A stretch of DNA of 5,918 bases from assembly GCA_016199605.1 (NCBI GenBank), contig JACQGJ010000442.1, positions 1-5,918 of the forward strand, given 5' to 3'. Position 1 is the stretch's first letter; each line of letters starts with the position of its first letter. This stretch comes from Armatimonadota bacterium (GTDB lineage Bacteria > Armatimonadota > Abditibacteriia > CG2-30-59-28). A program made the position numbers and the translations under genes. The notes beneath the pieces are model-generated. The model had not been told where the DNA came from. It did not search any database and was given only the letters and a program-made list of their open reading frames with translations. Of the stretch, positions 1 to 5,480 are shown piece after piece.

Positions 1-1485
1 GGAGCCGCCGGGCCAACCGCAATACATCATCGCCGGCACGGCCCGAACGATGAGCCGATTGATCGTAGATTGCTTCTCCCCCGGTGGCACGAACCGGTTT
101 AAGGAATACGTATCATGCCAGAGGCACAGCTTGTGCTCTCCCGCGCTGAGAAAGCGCATAGTCTCCACCGAGGGCTTGTCAACGGAGAGATGAACCGGGG
201 CGGCATCCTTCTTCTCCGAATCTACGCCGACGGTGACAAGCCCGCGGTTGGCGACCTGCGCCGTCGCTGAGACGAACACCCAACCTTTGCGCGGGTTGAC
301 GAAGGAGATTTCCTGATACTCCTTCAGGGACAGGTCGTCCACGGTCGCCAGTTGCGTGACCAGGTTGTTGAGAACCTTCCGCCCCGCCGGCGCGCCGACA
401 AGTTGGGCCACCTCGGGAAGAAACCAGCGGACAGTTGTGGTCTCGCCGAGTGTCTTGTCCGCACCCATGTCCTTCACCGCCACCGAGAGTTCGTAGAGTC
501 CCGCGGCCAGAGACGCGGTTGGCAGCGTGACTGGGACGACGCGCTCGTTTGCCGGAATCGGCGCAGTCTTGTCCTGAAGAACATTATTGCTCACATCGCG
601 CAGCGTCACGAAAAGGCCCGGCCGCTGGGGAAGGCTCGGTATCTTGACGAGGTCACACAGCACGGTCAGTTCGCCCTGTCTCGCGTCGAGGCGTGTCGTC
701 AACCCGACGGAACGCGGCAACTCGATTCCGAGCTGCTTCACGCCCGCGGCGAAATGCTGCCCAACCTCTTCCGCATTCAGCGTGCGGTTATAGATGCGCA
801 CCTCCGCCATTCGTCCTACGAAATTCACGTAGCCGAGGCCCTCGCTCCGGCCGATGCGGAGCGGCGCTTCCTTGAAATTCGGCGAGATGTCGTCCTGTGG
901 GATTGTCTGGACCCGCTTGCCGTTTTCGTAAAGGTGGATGTTCGTCCCGTCGTAGGTCATCAAGAGGTGAAGCCACTTGCCTTTTTCGACCACGTGGAGG
1001 AACCACGAGCTGTGAGTCGCCTCCACGCCGTTGGCGAGCACCCCGATGAGCCTGCTGTCTCGGTAAGTCCAGAAGCTCAGCACCAGGCTTTGCTCCGGCC
1101 AATAGTCGCCGCCGGGTGTGTGCGGCGGGAACCACGAGATCAGCCCACCACGGATCTGCTCCGGGAAGCACCAGACCTCGAGACTCCCGCGCTGCCCCAT
1201 CATCGAGTTCGCCTTCATGCCGGCCTGAATGTGAGTGTTTCCATCGAACCGCAGCACCTTCCGGTTCTTCTCCTGGACCCATTGGGCCTTGCCTGTGTAA
1301 TCCTTTGGCGACTCCTCCGGACGATGGACGAGCTGACCCTCCACGCCGTGGCCGCTCTTGTCGCGGACGACCTCCCCCTCCCCCTCGTCGAAGGTATAGT
1401 GCACGACGAGTCCCTCTTCGGCCTGCCCCATGGCAGCCCTGGGACAGAACAGCAGTGCCACAGCAATCATCAATAGCATCGGCAT
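1..1485 (-). CDS. Secreted LamG/concanavalin-like domain protein, C-terminus beyond the left edge (partial)
   Basis: An uninterrupted reading frame of 495 codons runs from ATG at 1485 to the window edge with no stop, so the C-terminus is missing. The start follows AGGAGG by 7 nt, and in-frame stops lie just upstream at 1540-1542 and 1534-1536. Residues 1-22 look like a Sec signal peptide (hydrophobic LLMIAVALLF, then small residues before QAEEG), though without the usual Lys/Arg at the N-terminus. Residues about 24-250 read as a LamG_3/concanavalin-type jelly-roll: VVHYTFDEG, a KSGHG turn, VLRFDG, LHLLMTYDG, IHLYENGKRV, LRIG, and the closing GRMAEVRIYNRTLNAEEV. Residues about 280-340 look like an Ig-like beta-sandwich (AAGLYELSVAVKD). 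Residues about 360-485 look like another beta domain (EISFVNPRKGWVFVSATAQV, then RFLSAGEHKLCLWHD and RLIVRAVPA). LamG domains usually bind glycans or proteins; no catalytic site is visible in this part. A catalytic domain may lie beyond the edge. It is probably co-transcribed with the hydrolase-like gene 54 bp upstream. Gene and LamG domain are secure; overall function is unknown. Confidence 0.9.
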   Translation of the reverse strand, partial: MPMLLMIAVALLFCPRAAMGQAEEGLVVHYTFDEGEGEVVRDKSGHGVEGQLVHRPEESPKDYTGKAQWVQEKNRKVLRFDGNTHIQAGMKANSMMGQRGSLEVWCFPEQIRGGLISWFPPHTPGGDYWPEQSLVLSFWTYRDSRLIGVLANGVEATHSSWFLHVVEKGKWLHLLMTYDGTNIHLYENGKRVQTIPQDDISPNFKEAPLRIGRSEGLGYVNFVGRMAEVRIYNRTLNAEEVGQHFAAGVKQLGIELPRSVGLTTRLDARQGELTVLCDLVKIPSLPQRPGLFVTLRDVSNNVLQDKTAPIPANERVVPVTLPTASLAAGLYELSVAVKDMGADKTLGETTTVRWFLPEVAQLVGAPAGRKVLNNLVTQLATVDDLSLKEYQEISFVNPRKGWVFVSATAQVANRGLVTVGVDSEKKDAAPVHLSVDKPSVETMRFLSAGEHKLCLWHDTYSLNRFVPPGEKQSTINRLIVRAVPAMMYCGWPGGS

Positions 1486-1492
1486 CGAAGTA

Positions 1493-1498
1493 CCTCCT
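1493..1498 (-). promoter_or_regulatory. Shine-Dalgarno site AGGAGG for the LamG gene
   Basis: On the minus strand AGGAGG lies 7 nt before ATG 1485. This favours that ATG over the second in-frame ATG at 1479, two codons later. The site sits in the 54-bp gap after the upstream hydrolase stop, so the second gene has its own strong ribosome loading site even if it shares the upstream transcript. Confidence 0.8.
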
Positions 1499-1539
1499 GG
1501 GTAGAGAGTTCGGTTTTTGACGGCATGATCGAGTCAATC

Positions 1540-2916
1540 CTATGGCCCCGTCGCGGGCGATGCCACCCGATACACCGCCTCTTGACCCGGTGCGAGGTAG
1601 TGGTCGACGGTCGTCAGACCATGGTCGTCCCTGTTGCAGCCGTTCGAGGAGTAGGCGGGGCCCTCGCGCTCCTGTCCCTGCCAACTCCAGGAGAAGAAAC
1701 GGACTTTGTCACTGGTGAAGGTCAGGGCCACCCGCGTGCTGTCGGTCATGCTCAGATTCACGAGCATGACGTAGCGTCCGCCTTTGGCGTCCACAAATTC
1801 GCTGAGCAGCACGGGGGCGGTGTCAGGCGCGATGCGAGAGATGAGGTCGTCGGGGCTGAACTTCTCCCCCCCGCCGAAGGGAGTCGGATTGAACATGACC
1901 TTGGTGCAGACGATGCGTGTGAACAGGTCCCCGTAGAAGCGATGGAAGCTCTTCTGGATCCGTCGCAGGTCATCGTAGGTGTGCGTGTGGTTCCAGTGCT
2001 CGTCAATGGGCGCGAAGCGGTAGTTGCACTCCGGCTGGCGTTGGTAGTAGAAAAACCAAACCACCCCGTGGGCCCCCGAGGCGACAGTGGTGTTGAACTG
2101 CCAGCGCAGGTCGTCGTAACTGGGGCATCGGTAGGAGTAGTGCCCAACCGACAGCGCGGTGTTCCAGAAGGGAATCCCATTGCGCAGGGCCGCCTCGCGG
2201 TAGAGGCGCAGGTTCTCGAAGTAGCTGTTCCAGCCGCTCTGCCCCGACCACATCTGGACGTAGCAGTCGTAGCTGATAAGGTCCGGGTTGCTCTTCTTGG
2301 AGAACTCGTCGAGGTAATTGGGCCAGGTGTCCGTGCCTGCGCGAGACTCGATTCCCGGGAAATAGGGAAGCAGGTTGGCGTAGGGGTGCAACTTCGGGGC
2401 AACCTCCTTCTGGATTCGGTAGCACTGGATGAAAGCCTCCTTCATCGCGGCGTCGGGCTCGTCCCCCACGAGGAATCCAAACAGCGCTGGGTGATCGCCA
2501 AACTGCGCGACGGCGGCACGGACGCTGTTGGTGTAATCGCCGGGAACGACGAGTTTGCCCGCGTTGTCCAGCCACCGCGCGCCGCAACGTGGATCGCTCA
2601 GGATCAGCTTCATCCCGCGCGCCTGGCACCAGTTCAGGATCTTGCGTGTCTGGGCGACCTGCTCGGGGTTCTTCGGGTCAAAGCTGGGGCTTTGGGGGAC
2701 GGTGAAGCCCGCATCAGCCCACTCCTCCACCTCCGCCTCGTTCATGTGCTTTCCGTGCTCGGTGAGGTTCGTGTAGCTCCAGAAGCTGATGGGGTATTTC
2801 CCGAGTCCGAAGGAAGCCGTCTTGTTGATGATAGCCTTCACGTTAGCAGGCACCTCCGCGGCAATGGCGGCGCAGGCAACGCAGCATACCGTTACCAGGA
2901 ATATGAGTGGACGCAT
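1540..2916 (-). CDS. Secreted TIM-barrel glycoside-hydrolase-like protein
   Basis: A complete 458-residue protein. Residues 1-20 form a Sec signal peptide (MRP, a hydrophobic core, then AAIAA before EVP); there is no good lipobox despite three cysteines. The body looks like a clan GH-A-style (beta/alpha)8 barrel: early strand ISFWSYTN (43-50), MKLILSDPR (102-110), FGFLVGDEPD (146-155), PDLISYDCYV (211-220), PFWNTALSVG (249-258), GAHGVVWFFYY (281-291). Glu153 in GDEPD is where the acid/base Glu sits at the end of strand 4 in GH-A enzymes, with Asp in place of the usual Asn before it. The nucleophile cannot be assigned by eye. Residues about 363-452 read as a C-terminal beta-sandwich (RYVMLVNLSMTDSTRVALTF), as in GH42-like enzymes. 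The likely role is hydrolysis of an extracellular or periplasmic glycan; substrate and GH family are unknown. GGAG ends 9 nt before ATG. It is first in a minus-strand pair with the LamG protein, which fits a glycan-utilisation locus. Confidence 0.9.
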   Translation of the reverse strand: MRPLIFLVTVCCVACAAIAAEVPANVKAIINKTASFGLGKYPISFWSYTNLTEHGKHMNEAEVEEWADAGFTVPQSPSFDPKNPEQVAQTRKILNWCQARGMKLILSDPRCGARWLDNAGKLVVPGDYTNSVRAAVAQFGDHPALFGFLVGDEPDAAMKEAFIQCYRIQKEVAPKLHPYANLLPYFPGIESRAGTDTWPNYLDEFSKKSNPDLISYDCYVQMWSGQSGWNSYFENLRLYREAALRNGIPFWNTALSVGHYSYRCPSYDDLRWQFNTTVASGAHGVVWFFYYQRQPECNYRFAPIDEHWNHTHTYDDLRRIQKSFHRFYGDLFTRIVCTKVMFNPTPFGGGEKFSPDDLISRIAPDTAPVLLSEFVDAKGGRYVMLVNLSMTDSTRVALTFTSDKVRFFSWSWQGQEREGPAYSSNGCNRDDHGLTTVDHYLAPGQEAVYRVASPATGP

Positions 2917-2967
2917 AAGCTTTGTCTCCGTTCTGCATGGTGGTTGGCGGATATCTCCTCGCGGGGC

Positions 2968-2987
2968 GCCACGTGTTCTACCGTGGC
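2968..2987. repeat. Imperfectly characterised inverted repeat (6-bp arms, 8-nt loop)
   Basis: GCCACG at 2968-2973 pairs with CGTGGC at 2982-2987 around an 8-nt loop, about 50 bp upstream of the hydrolase-like start codon. CCGTGG also recurs directly at 2981-2986 and 2995-3000. It could be an operator or a leader hairpin for the minus-strand genes. Arms this short in G+C-rich DNA can arise by chance, and there is no T-tract, so it is not a terminator. Confidence 0.3.
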
Positions 2988-3167
2988 ACCGTGCCCGTGG
3001 ATACCGAGTCGCGGAATCTGATAGGTGAGTGCTTGCAGTGGCCAGTGGACTAGTCTGGTGCTGTGCGCCCCATGGAACCCCTCCAGCCCTGCTCCAGCAT
3101 CTCGCTCTTCCTCTTTCAACATGGAACCTGAGAATCCTGCTACGCTAAAGAAGATTTCCGTCGCACC

Positions 3168-3202
3168 TTTCGTGTCGCCTCTTCCTCACGCCGTTTCGTG
3201 TC
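3168..3202. repeat. Spaced 9-bp direct repeat (TTTCGTGTC) in a pyrimidine-rich stretch
   Basis: TTTCGTGTC occurs at 3168-3176 and again at 3194-3202, exactly 26 bp apart, each followed by NCC. The 13-mer between them (3181-3193) partly matches the same pattern (about 8 of 13 positions against the first copy), giving a degenerate 13-bp periodicity over three units. The repeat lies 120-155 bp upstream of the Rieske gene, where binding sites for a regulator could sit. It may also just be low-complexity pyrimidine-rich sequence. Confidence 0.4.
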
Positions 3203-3321
3203 TCCCCCCTTCACATCTCCCGGTTCAAGACGCACAATGAGTCTCAACAGTATCAGCGTTAGCCCGCAGCCGTCCTCTGGTTTACACGGGGCGGCGAAAG
3301 CGATCCCGAGGGGGGAATAGA

Positions 3322-5118
3322 ATGGCAGCCGCAGCAGCAAGTGAAGTGAGTCGCAGCGACCTGATTCACGTTGGCACTTTGGAGGATCTGAAAGCGAAAG
3401 GTTGTGTGGTCGTCAGTGGCGAGGACCGACCGATCGCGGTGTACTACCACGAGGGAGAAGTCCACGCCGTGGACAACCGGTGCCCACACATGGGTTTCCC
3501 GTTACACAAGGGCACGGTGACCGACGGGATACTGACCTGTCACTGGCACCATGCACGCTTCGACCTGATGAGCGGATGCACCTTTGATCTCTTTGCTGAC
3601 GACGTGCCCACCTGCTCGGTCGAAGTTCGCGGCGAGGAAGTCTGGGTGTCCGGCCACTGCCGTCACGCCGATGAGAGCAAGCACTGGAAGCAGCGGCTCG
3701 AAGAAGGGATGTCCCAGAGCATCGGGCTGATCATCGCGAAGTCCGTCATCGGCCTGCTGAAAGCGGGAGTGGATTATCGGGAGATCGTGCGCGAGGGCGC
3801 TCTGTTCGGTGCGCGCTACCGGGACGGCTGGGGAGTGGGGACGACCATCCTGGGAGCCATGGCAAACCTGGTTCCCTACCTGCCGGAGGAGGAGACGATC
3901 CTTGCGCTGTACCAGGGGCTCCGTCGAGTCTCCATCGATTGCGCCGGTCAGGTTCCTCGTCGTGACCGCCATCCACTCGAAAGCGACAGCCTCCCCGCAG
4001 AAACGTTGGAGCGTTGGTTCCGCTACTGGACGTTAGTACGTCATCGCGACGGCGCGGAACGCACGCTGCTCACGGCGATTCACAATGGCGAAGCGCCGAC
4101 GCAAATTGCCGATATCATGTTCACCGCGGCTACCGACCGCTACTACGCTGACATCGGCCACGTTATGGACTTCACCAACAAGGCTTTCGAAGTTCTCGAG
4201 CTGATCGGTTGGGACGAGGCCGCGGAAATCCTGCCGACTGTCGTTCGGCAAATGGTGTCCGCTCGCGGCGGTGAAGAGATCAACTCGTGGCGACATCCCA
4301 TCGACCTGGTGCCGTTGCTGGAGGAAGCATTCAAGCAACTGCCCCTGTGGTTTGAGGAGGGCGAGGGGAAGCAATGGAACAACGAAGCCGCTCTGGCCAA
4401 GGGGATCATGGCAAACGATCCGACGAAGATCATCGAGTCCCTGTCCGAAGCCCTTCGAGGAGGCGCTCAGCCGGTACAGTTGAGCAAAGCTCTCTGTTAT
4501 GCCGCCGCTTTGCGAATCGCGCACTTCGGAACGGCCAATGAATTTGGCGACTGGATCACCGCTCTCCACACCTTCACCTACTGCAACGCTTTGCATCAGG
4601 GAATGAAGCGAGTGGCGAACAACGGTTCGGCGATGCAGTCCTCCGATCTCGTTCGAGGGGTTTTCCACGGCGCCGTCTCGGTCTACCTCGATCGCTTTCT
4701 CAATGTTCCCCCGGCGCATTTGCCGGGAGAGCGCGATCGTCTCGATGAGGAGCCTACCGATGCGGAGGAGCTTCGCCTGAAGTTCCTGGAAACCTTGAAC
4801 TCGCAGCAGCGTGTGGATGCCGCCGCCCGGGTTGTCACTCGTTACCTGTCTCTCAACCATCCCATAGAACCTTTGATCGGGGTGTTGGCGCGTGGCGTCC
4901 TGCGCGAGGACGCCGACTTTCACACCTACCAGATGCTGGAGGCGAGCGTGCAGCAGTACAACGAATGGGGCAATTCGCCCGAGGGACGCAACATCCTCAT
5001 CGCGCTGGCCCGCTACATGGCTGCTCACTCGCCGACGGAGCGCGCCCAACTGCAAACCGCTGAGATCGCCCTGCGGCTGCATCGCGGCGAATCGTTGTAC
5101 GAGGAAGAAGAGGAATGA
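3322..5118 (+). CDS. Rieske [2Fe-2S] domain fused to a long all-helical repeat region
   Basis: A complete 598-residue protein; GAGGGGGG lies 6 nt before the ATG. Residues 12-113 are a Rieske domain with both ligand boxes: Cys54-Pro-His56 in CPHMGFPL, and Cys73-His-Trp-His76 in CHWHHARFD, spaced C-x-H-x16-C-x2-H. There is no extra cysteine pair as in bc1-type Rieske proteins, so it resembles soluble ferredoxin or oxygenase-type domains. Residues about 125-590 look all-helical, with no signal peptide or membrane segment, so it is probably cytoplasmic. I read four degenerate repeats of one helical unit near residues 142-188, 249-297, 374-424 and 518-568, each built around G-x4-[E/Q/D]-[I/L/A]. 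This resembles the AhpD/carboxymuconolactone-decarboxylase fold, without its C-x2-C active site. His280, 325, 401, 416, 425 and 449 recur in helices and might bind a metal or substrate. The Rieske domain should transfer single electrons; the substrate is unknown. A distant relation to questin-oxidase-like proteins is possible but unproven. It is first in an operon with a small HTH protein 3 nt downstream. Confidence 0.93.
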   Translation: MAAAAASEVSRSDLIHVGTLEDLKAKGCVVVSGEDRPIAVYYHEGEVHAVDNRCPHMGFPLHKGTVTDGILTCHWHHARFDLMSGCTFDLFADDVPTCSVEVRGEEVWVSGHCRHADESKHWKQRLEEGMSQSIGLIIAKSVIGLLKAGVDYREIVREGALFGARYRDGWGVGTTILGAMANLVPYLPEEETILALYQGLRRVSIDCAGQVPRRDRHPLESDSLPAETLERWFRYWTLVRHRDGAERTLLTAIHNGEAPTQIADIMFTAATDRYYADIGHVMDFTNKAFEVLELIGWDEAAEILPTVVRQMVSARGGEEINSWRHPIDLVPLLEEAFKQLPLWFEEGEGKQWNNEAALAKGIMANDPTKIIESLSEALRGGAQPVQLSKALCYAAALRIAHFGTANEFGDWITALHTFTYCNALHQGMKRVANNGSAMQSSDLVRGVFHGAVSVYLDRFLNVPPAHLPGERDRLDEEPTDAEELRLKFLETLNSQQRVDAAARVVTRYLSLNHPIEPLIGVLARGVLREDADFHTYQMLEASVQQYNEWGNSPEGRNILIALARYMAAHSPTERAQLQTAEIALRLHRGESLYEEEEE

Positions 5119-5121
5119 ACG

Positions 5122-5382
5122 ATGCGCTTGAGAGGCGGGTACGTGAGAAGCTCCCGGGAGAGAGCCGGCATCAGCGCCCTCGAGCTGGCCTTTGAGCTGG
5201 GGGTTCCCCCCGAGGACATTGACGAGATGGAAGAGGGGAAAGTTGAGCTGCAGCGTAACTGTCTCGCCGCCTACAACGCGATTCAGAAGCTGAGCCGTAA
5301 GTTACGCGGGCAGGCAAGCGAGCGTCCGTGGGTGGCTGAGGTGACCACACAGGGAATCACCGGGAAATTGGGAATCAATTGA
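5122..5382 (+). CDS. Small XRE-like helix-turn-helix protein
   Basis: An 86-residue protein. GAGG at 5110-5113, inside the end of the Rieske gene, lies 8 nt before the ATG. Residues about 7-61 match the Cro/C1 (XRE) five-helix pattern: YVRSSRERAGIS (helix 1), ALELAFELGV (helix 2), PPEDIDEMEEGK (helix 3), then a helix 44-61 (RNCLAAYNAIQKLSRKLRG). The conserved A-G-(I/L)-S, L-A, L-G-V and E-x-G-K positions are all present. The C-terminal 25 residues look unstructured. Only 3 nt separate it from the Rieske stop, so the two are translated from one mRNA and are probably functionally linked. It could autoregulate the operon or the promoter just downstream. One oddity is that the helix that normally reads DNA is strongly acidic (Glu31, Asp32, Asp34, Glu35, Glu37, Glu38), which makes sequence-specific DNA binding uncertain. 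It may instead be a protein-binding relic of the fold. Confidence 0.85.
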   Translation: MRLRGGYVRSSRERAGISALELAFELGVPPEDIDEMEEGKVELQRNCLAAYNAIQKLSRKLRGQASERPWVAEVTTQGITGKLGIN

Positions 5383-5395
5383 TGAGTTTCAACGC

Positions 5396-5423
5396 TTGAC
5401 TTTTCGTCACGTCGCGGTATGAT
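5396..5423 (+). promoter_or_regulatory. Sigma70-type promoter for the carbonic-anhydrase-like gene
   Basis: TTGACT (-35, 5396-5401) and TATGAT (-10, 5418-5423) are separated by 16 bp. Each hexamer matches 5 of 6 consensus positions. The promoter begins 13 bp after the stop of the HTH gene and predicts a start near 5430, leaving a leader of about 50 nt before the GTG start at 5481. This makes the downstream gene independently transcribed rather than a simple third member of the Rieske operon. Confidence 0.72.
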
Positions 5424-5430
5424 TCCGCAT

Positions 5431-5444
5431 GGACTTTGAAGTCC
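5431..5444. promoter_or_regulatory. 14-bp dyad at the predicted transcription start, possible operator
   Basis: GGACTT and AAGTCC are perfect complementary arms around a 2-bp centre (TG). The dyad covers about +1 to +14 of the promoter at 5396-5423, a usual place for a repressor operator. The 2-nt loop is too tight for a good RNA hairpin and no T-tract follows, so a protein-binding site is more likely than a terminator. The HTH protein encoded immediately upstream is a natural candidate ligand, but that is inference only. Confidence 0.45.
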
Positions 5445-5466
5445 GTCGATGGCCCAATCCCATGCT

Positions 5467-5471
5467 GGAGG
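5467..5471 (+). promoter_or_regulatory. Shine-Dalgarno site GGAGG deciding a GTG start
   Basis: GGAGG is followed after 9 nt by GTG at 5481. It supports this start over the in-frame TTG at 5436, which falls inside the dyad and has no ribosome binding site. It also argues against the ATGs at 5449 and 5462, which are in other frames. Confidence 0.75.
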
Positions 5472-5480
5472 AAATCAACT

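Larger units (their letters stand above)
2917..3321. other. Divergent intergenic region, 405 bp, no convincing gene
   Basis: This region separates the start codons of the minus-strand hydrolase-like gene and the plus-strand Rieske gene, so it should hold promoters for both. I found no -35/-10 pair close to consensus on either strand. Visible structure is a 6-bp-arm inverted repeat at 2968-2987, a pyrimidine-rich stretch at about 3155-3222 containing a spaced direct repeat, and the Rieske ribosome binding site (GAGGGGGG, 3308-3315). Short open frames here have no recognisable protein features and lack Shine-Dalgarno sequences. No tRNA-like or rho-independent terminator structure was seen. Confidence 0.6.

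Noticed and set aside
352..1476. A 374-codon open frame on the plus strand
   Set aside because: It is antisense to the LamG gene, whose frame is open for 495 codons with AGGAGG and clear jelly-roll motifs. The plus-strand product has no recognisable feature.
1517..1537. Inverted repeat TTGAC-N11-GTCAA between the two secreted-protein genes, considered as an operator or terminator
   Set aside because: The 5-bp arms with an 11-nt loop do not extend further on either side, and no T-tract follows on the minus strand; chance is likely.
788..1684. A 298-codon minus-strand frame overlapping both secreted-protein genes
   Set aside because: It is a +1/-1 shadow: the product is Arg/Gly/Pro-rich, spans the stop of one real gene and the start of the next, and lacks a ribosome binding site.
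1525..3021. A 498-codon open frame on the plus strand
   Set aside because: It lies antisense to the hydrolase-like gene, which has a signal peptide, barrel motifs and a Shine-Dalgarno. The plus-strand translation is low-complexity Val/Arg/Ala-rich, without domain motifs or a ribosome binding site, as expected for an opposite-strand shadow in G+C-rich DNA.
3025..3240. A 71-codon frame in the divergent intergenic region
   Set aside because: The product is Ser/Pro-rich and low-complexity, with no Shine-Dalgarno before its ATG and no recognisable motif.
3224..3253. TTCAAG followed 18 bp later by CAGTAT, considered as the Rieske promoter
   Set aside because: The -10 candidate matches only about half of the consensus, so it is not better than random in this region.
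4033..5082. A 349-codon minus-strand frame opposite the Rieske gene
   Set aside because: It is antisense to a well-supported Rieske-domain protein, and its translation shows no domain motifs.
5366..5380. Inverted repeat AATTG-N5-CAATT at the end of the HTH gene, considered as a terminator
   Set aside because: The arms are only 5 bp and A/T-rich, they lie inside the coding sequence, and no T-tract follows.
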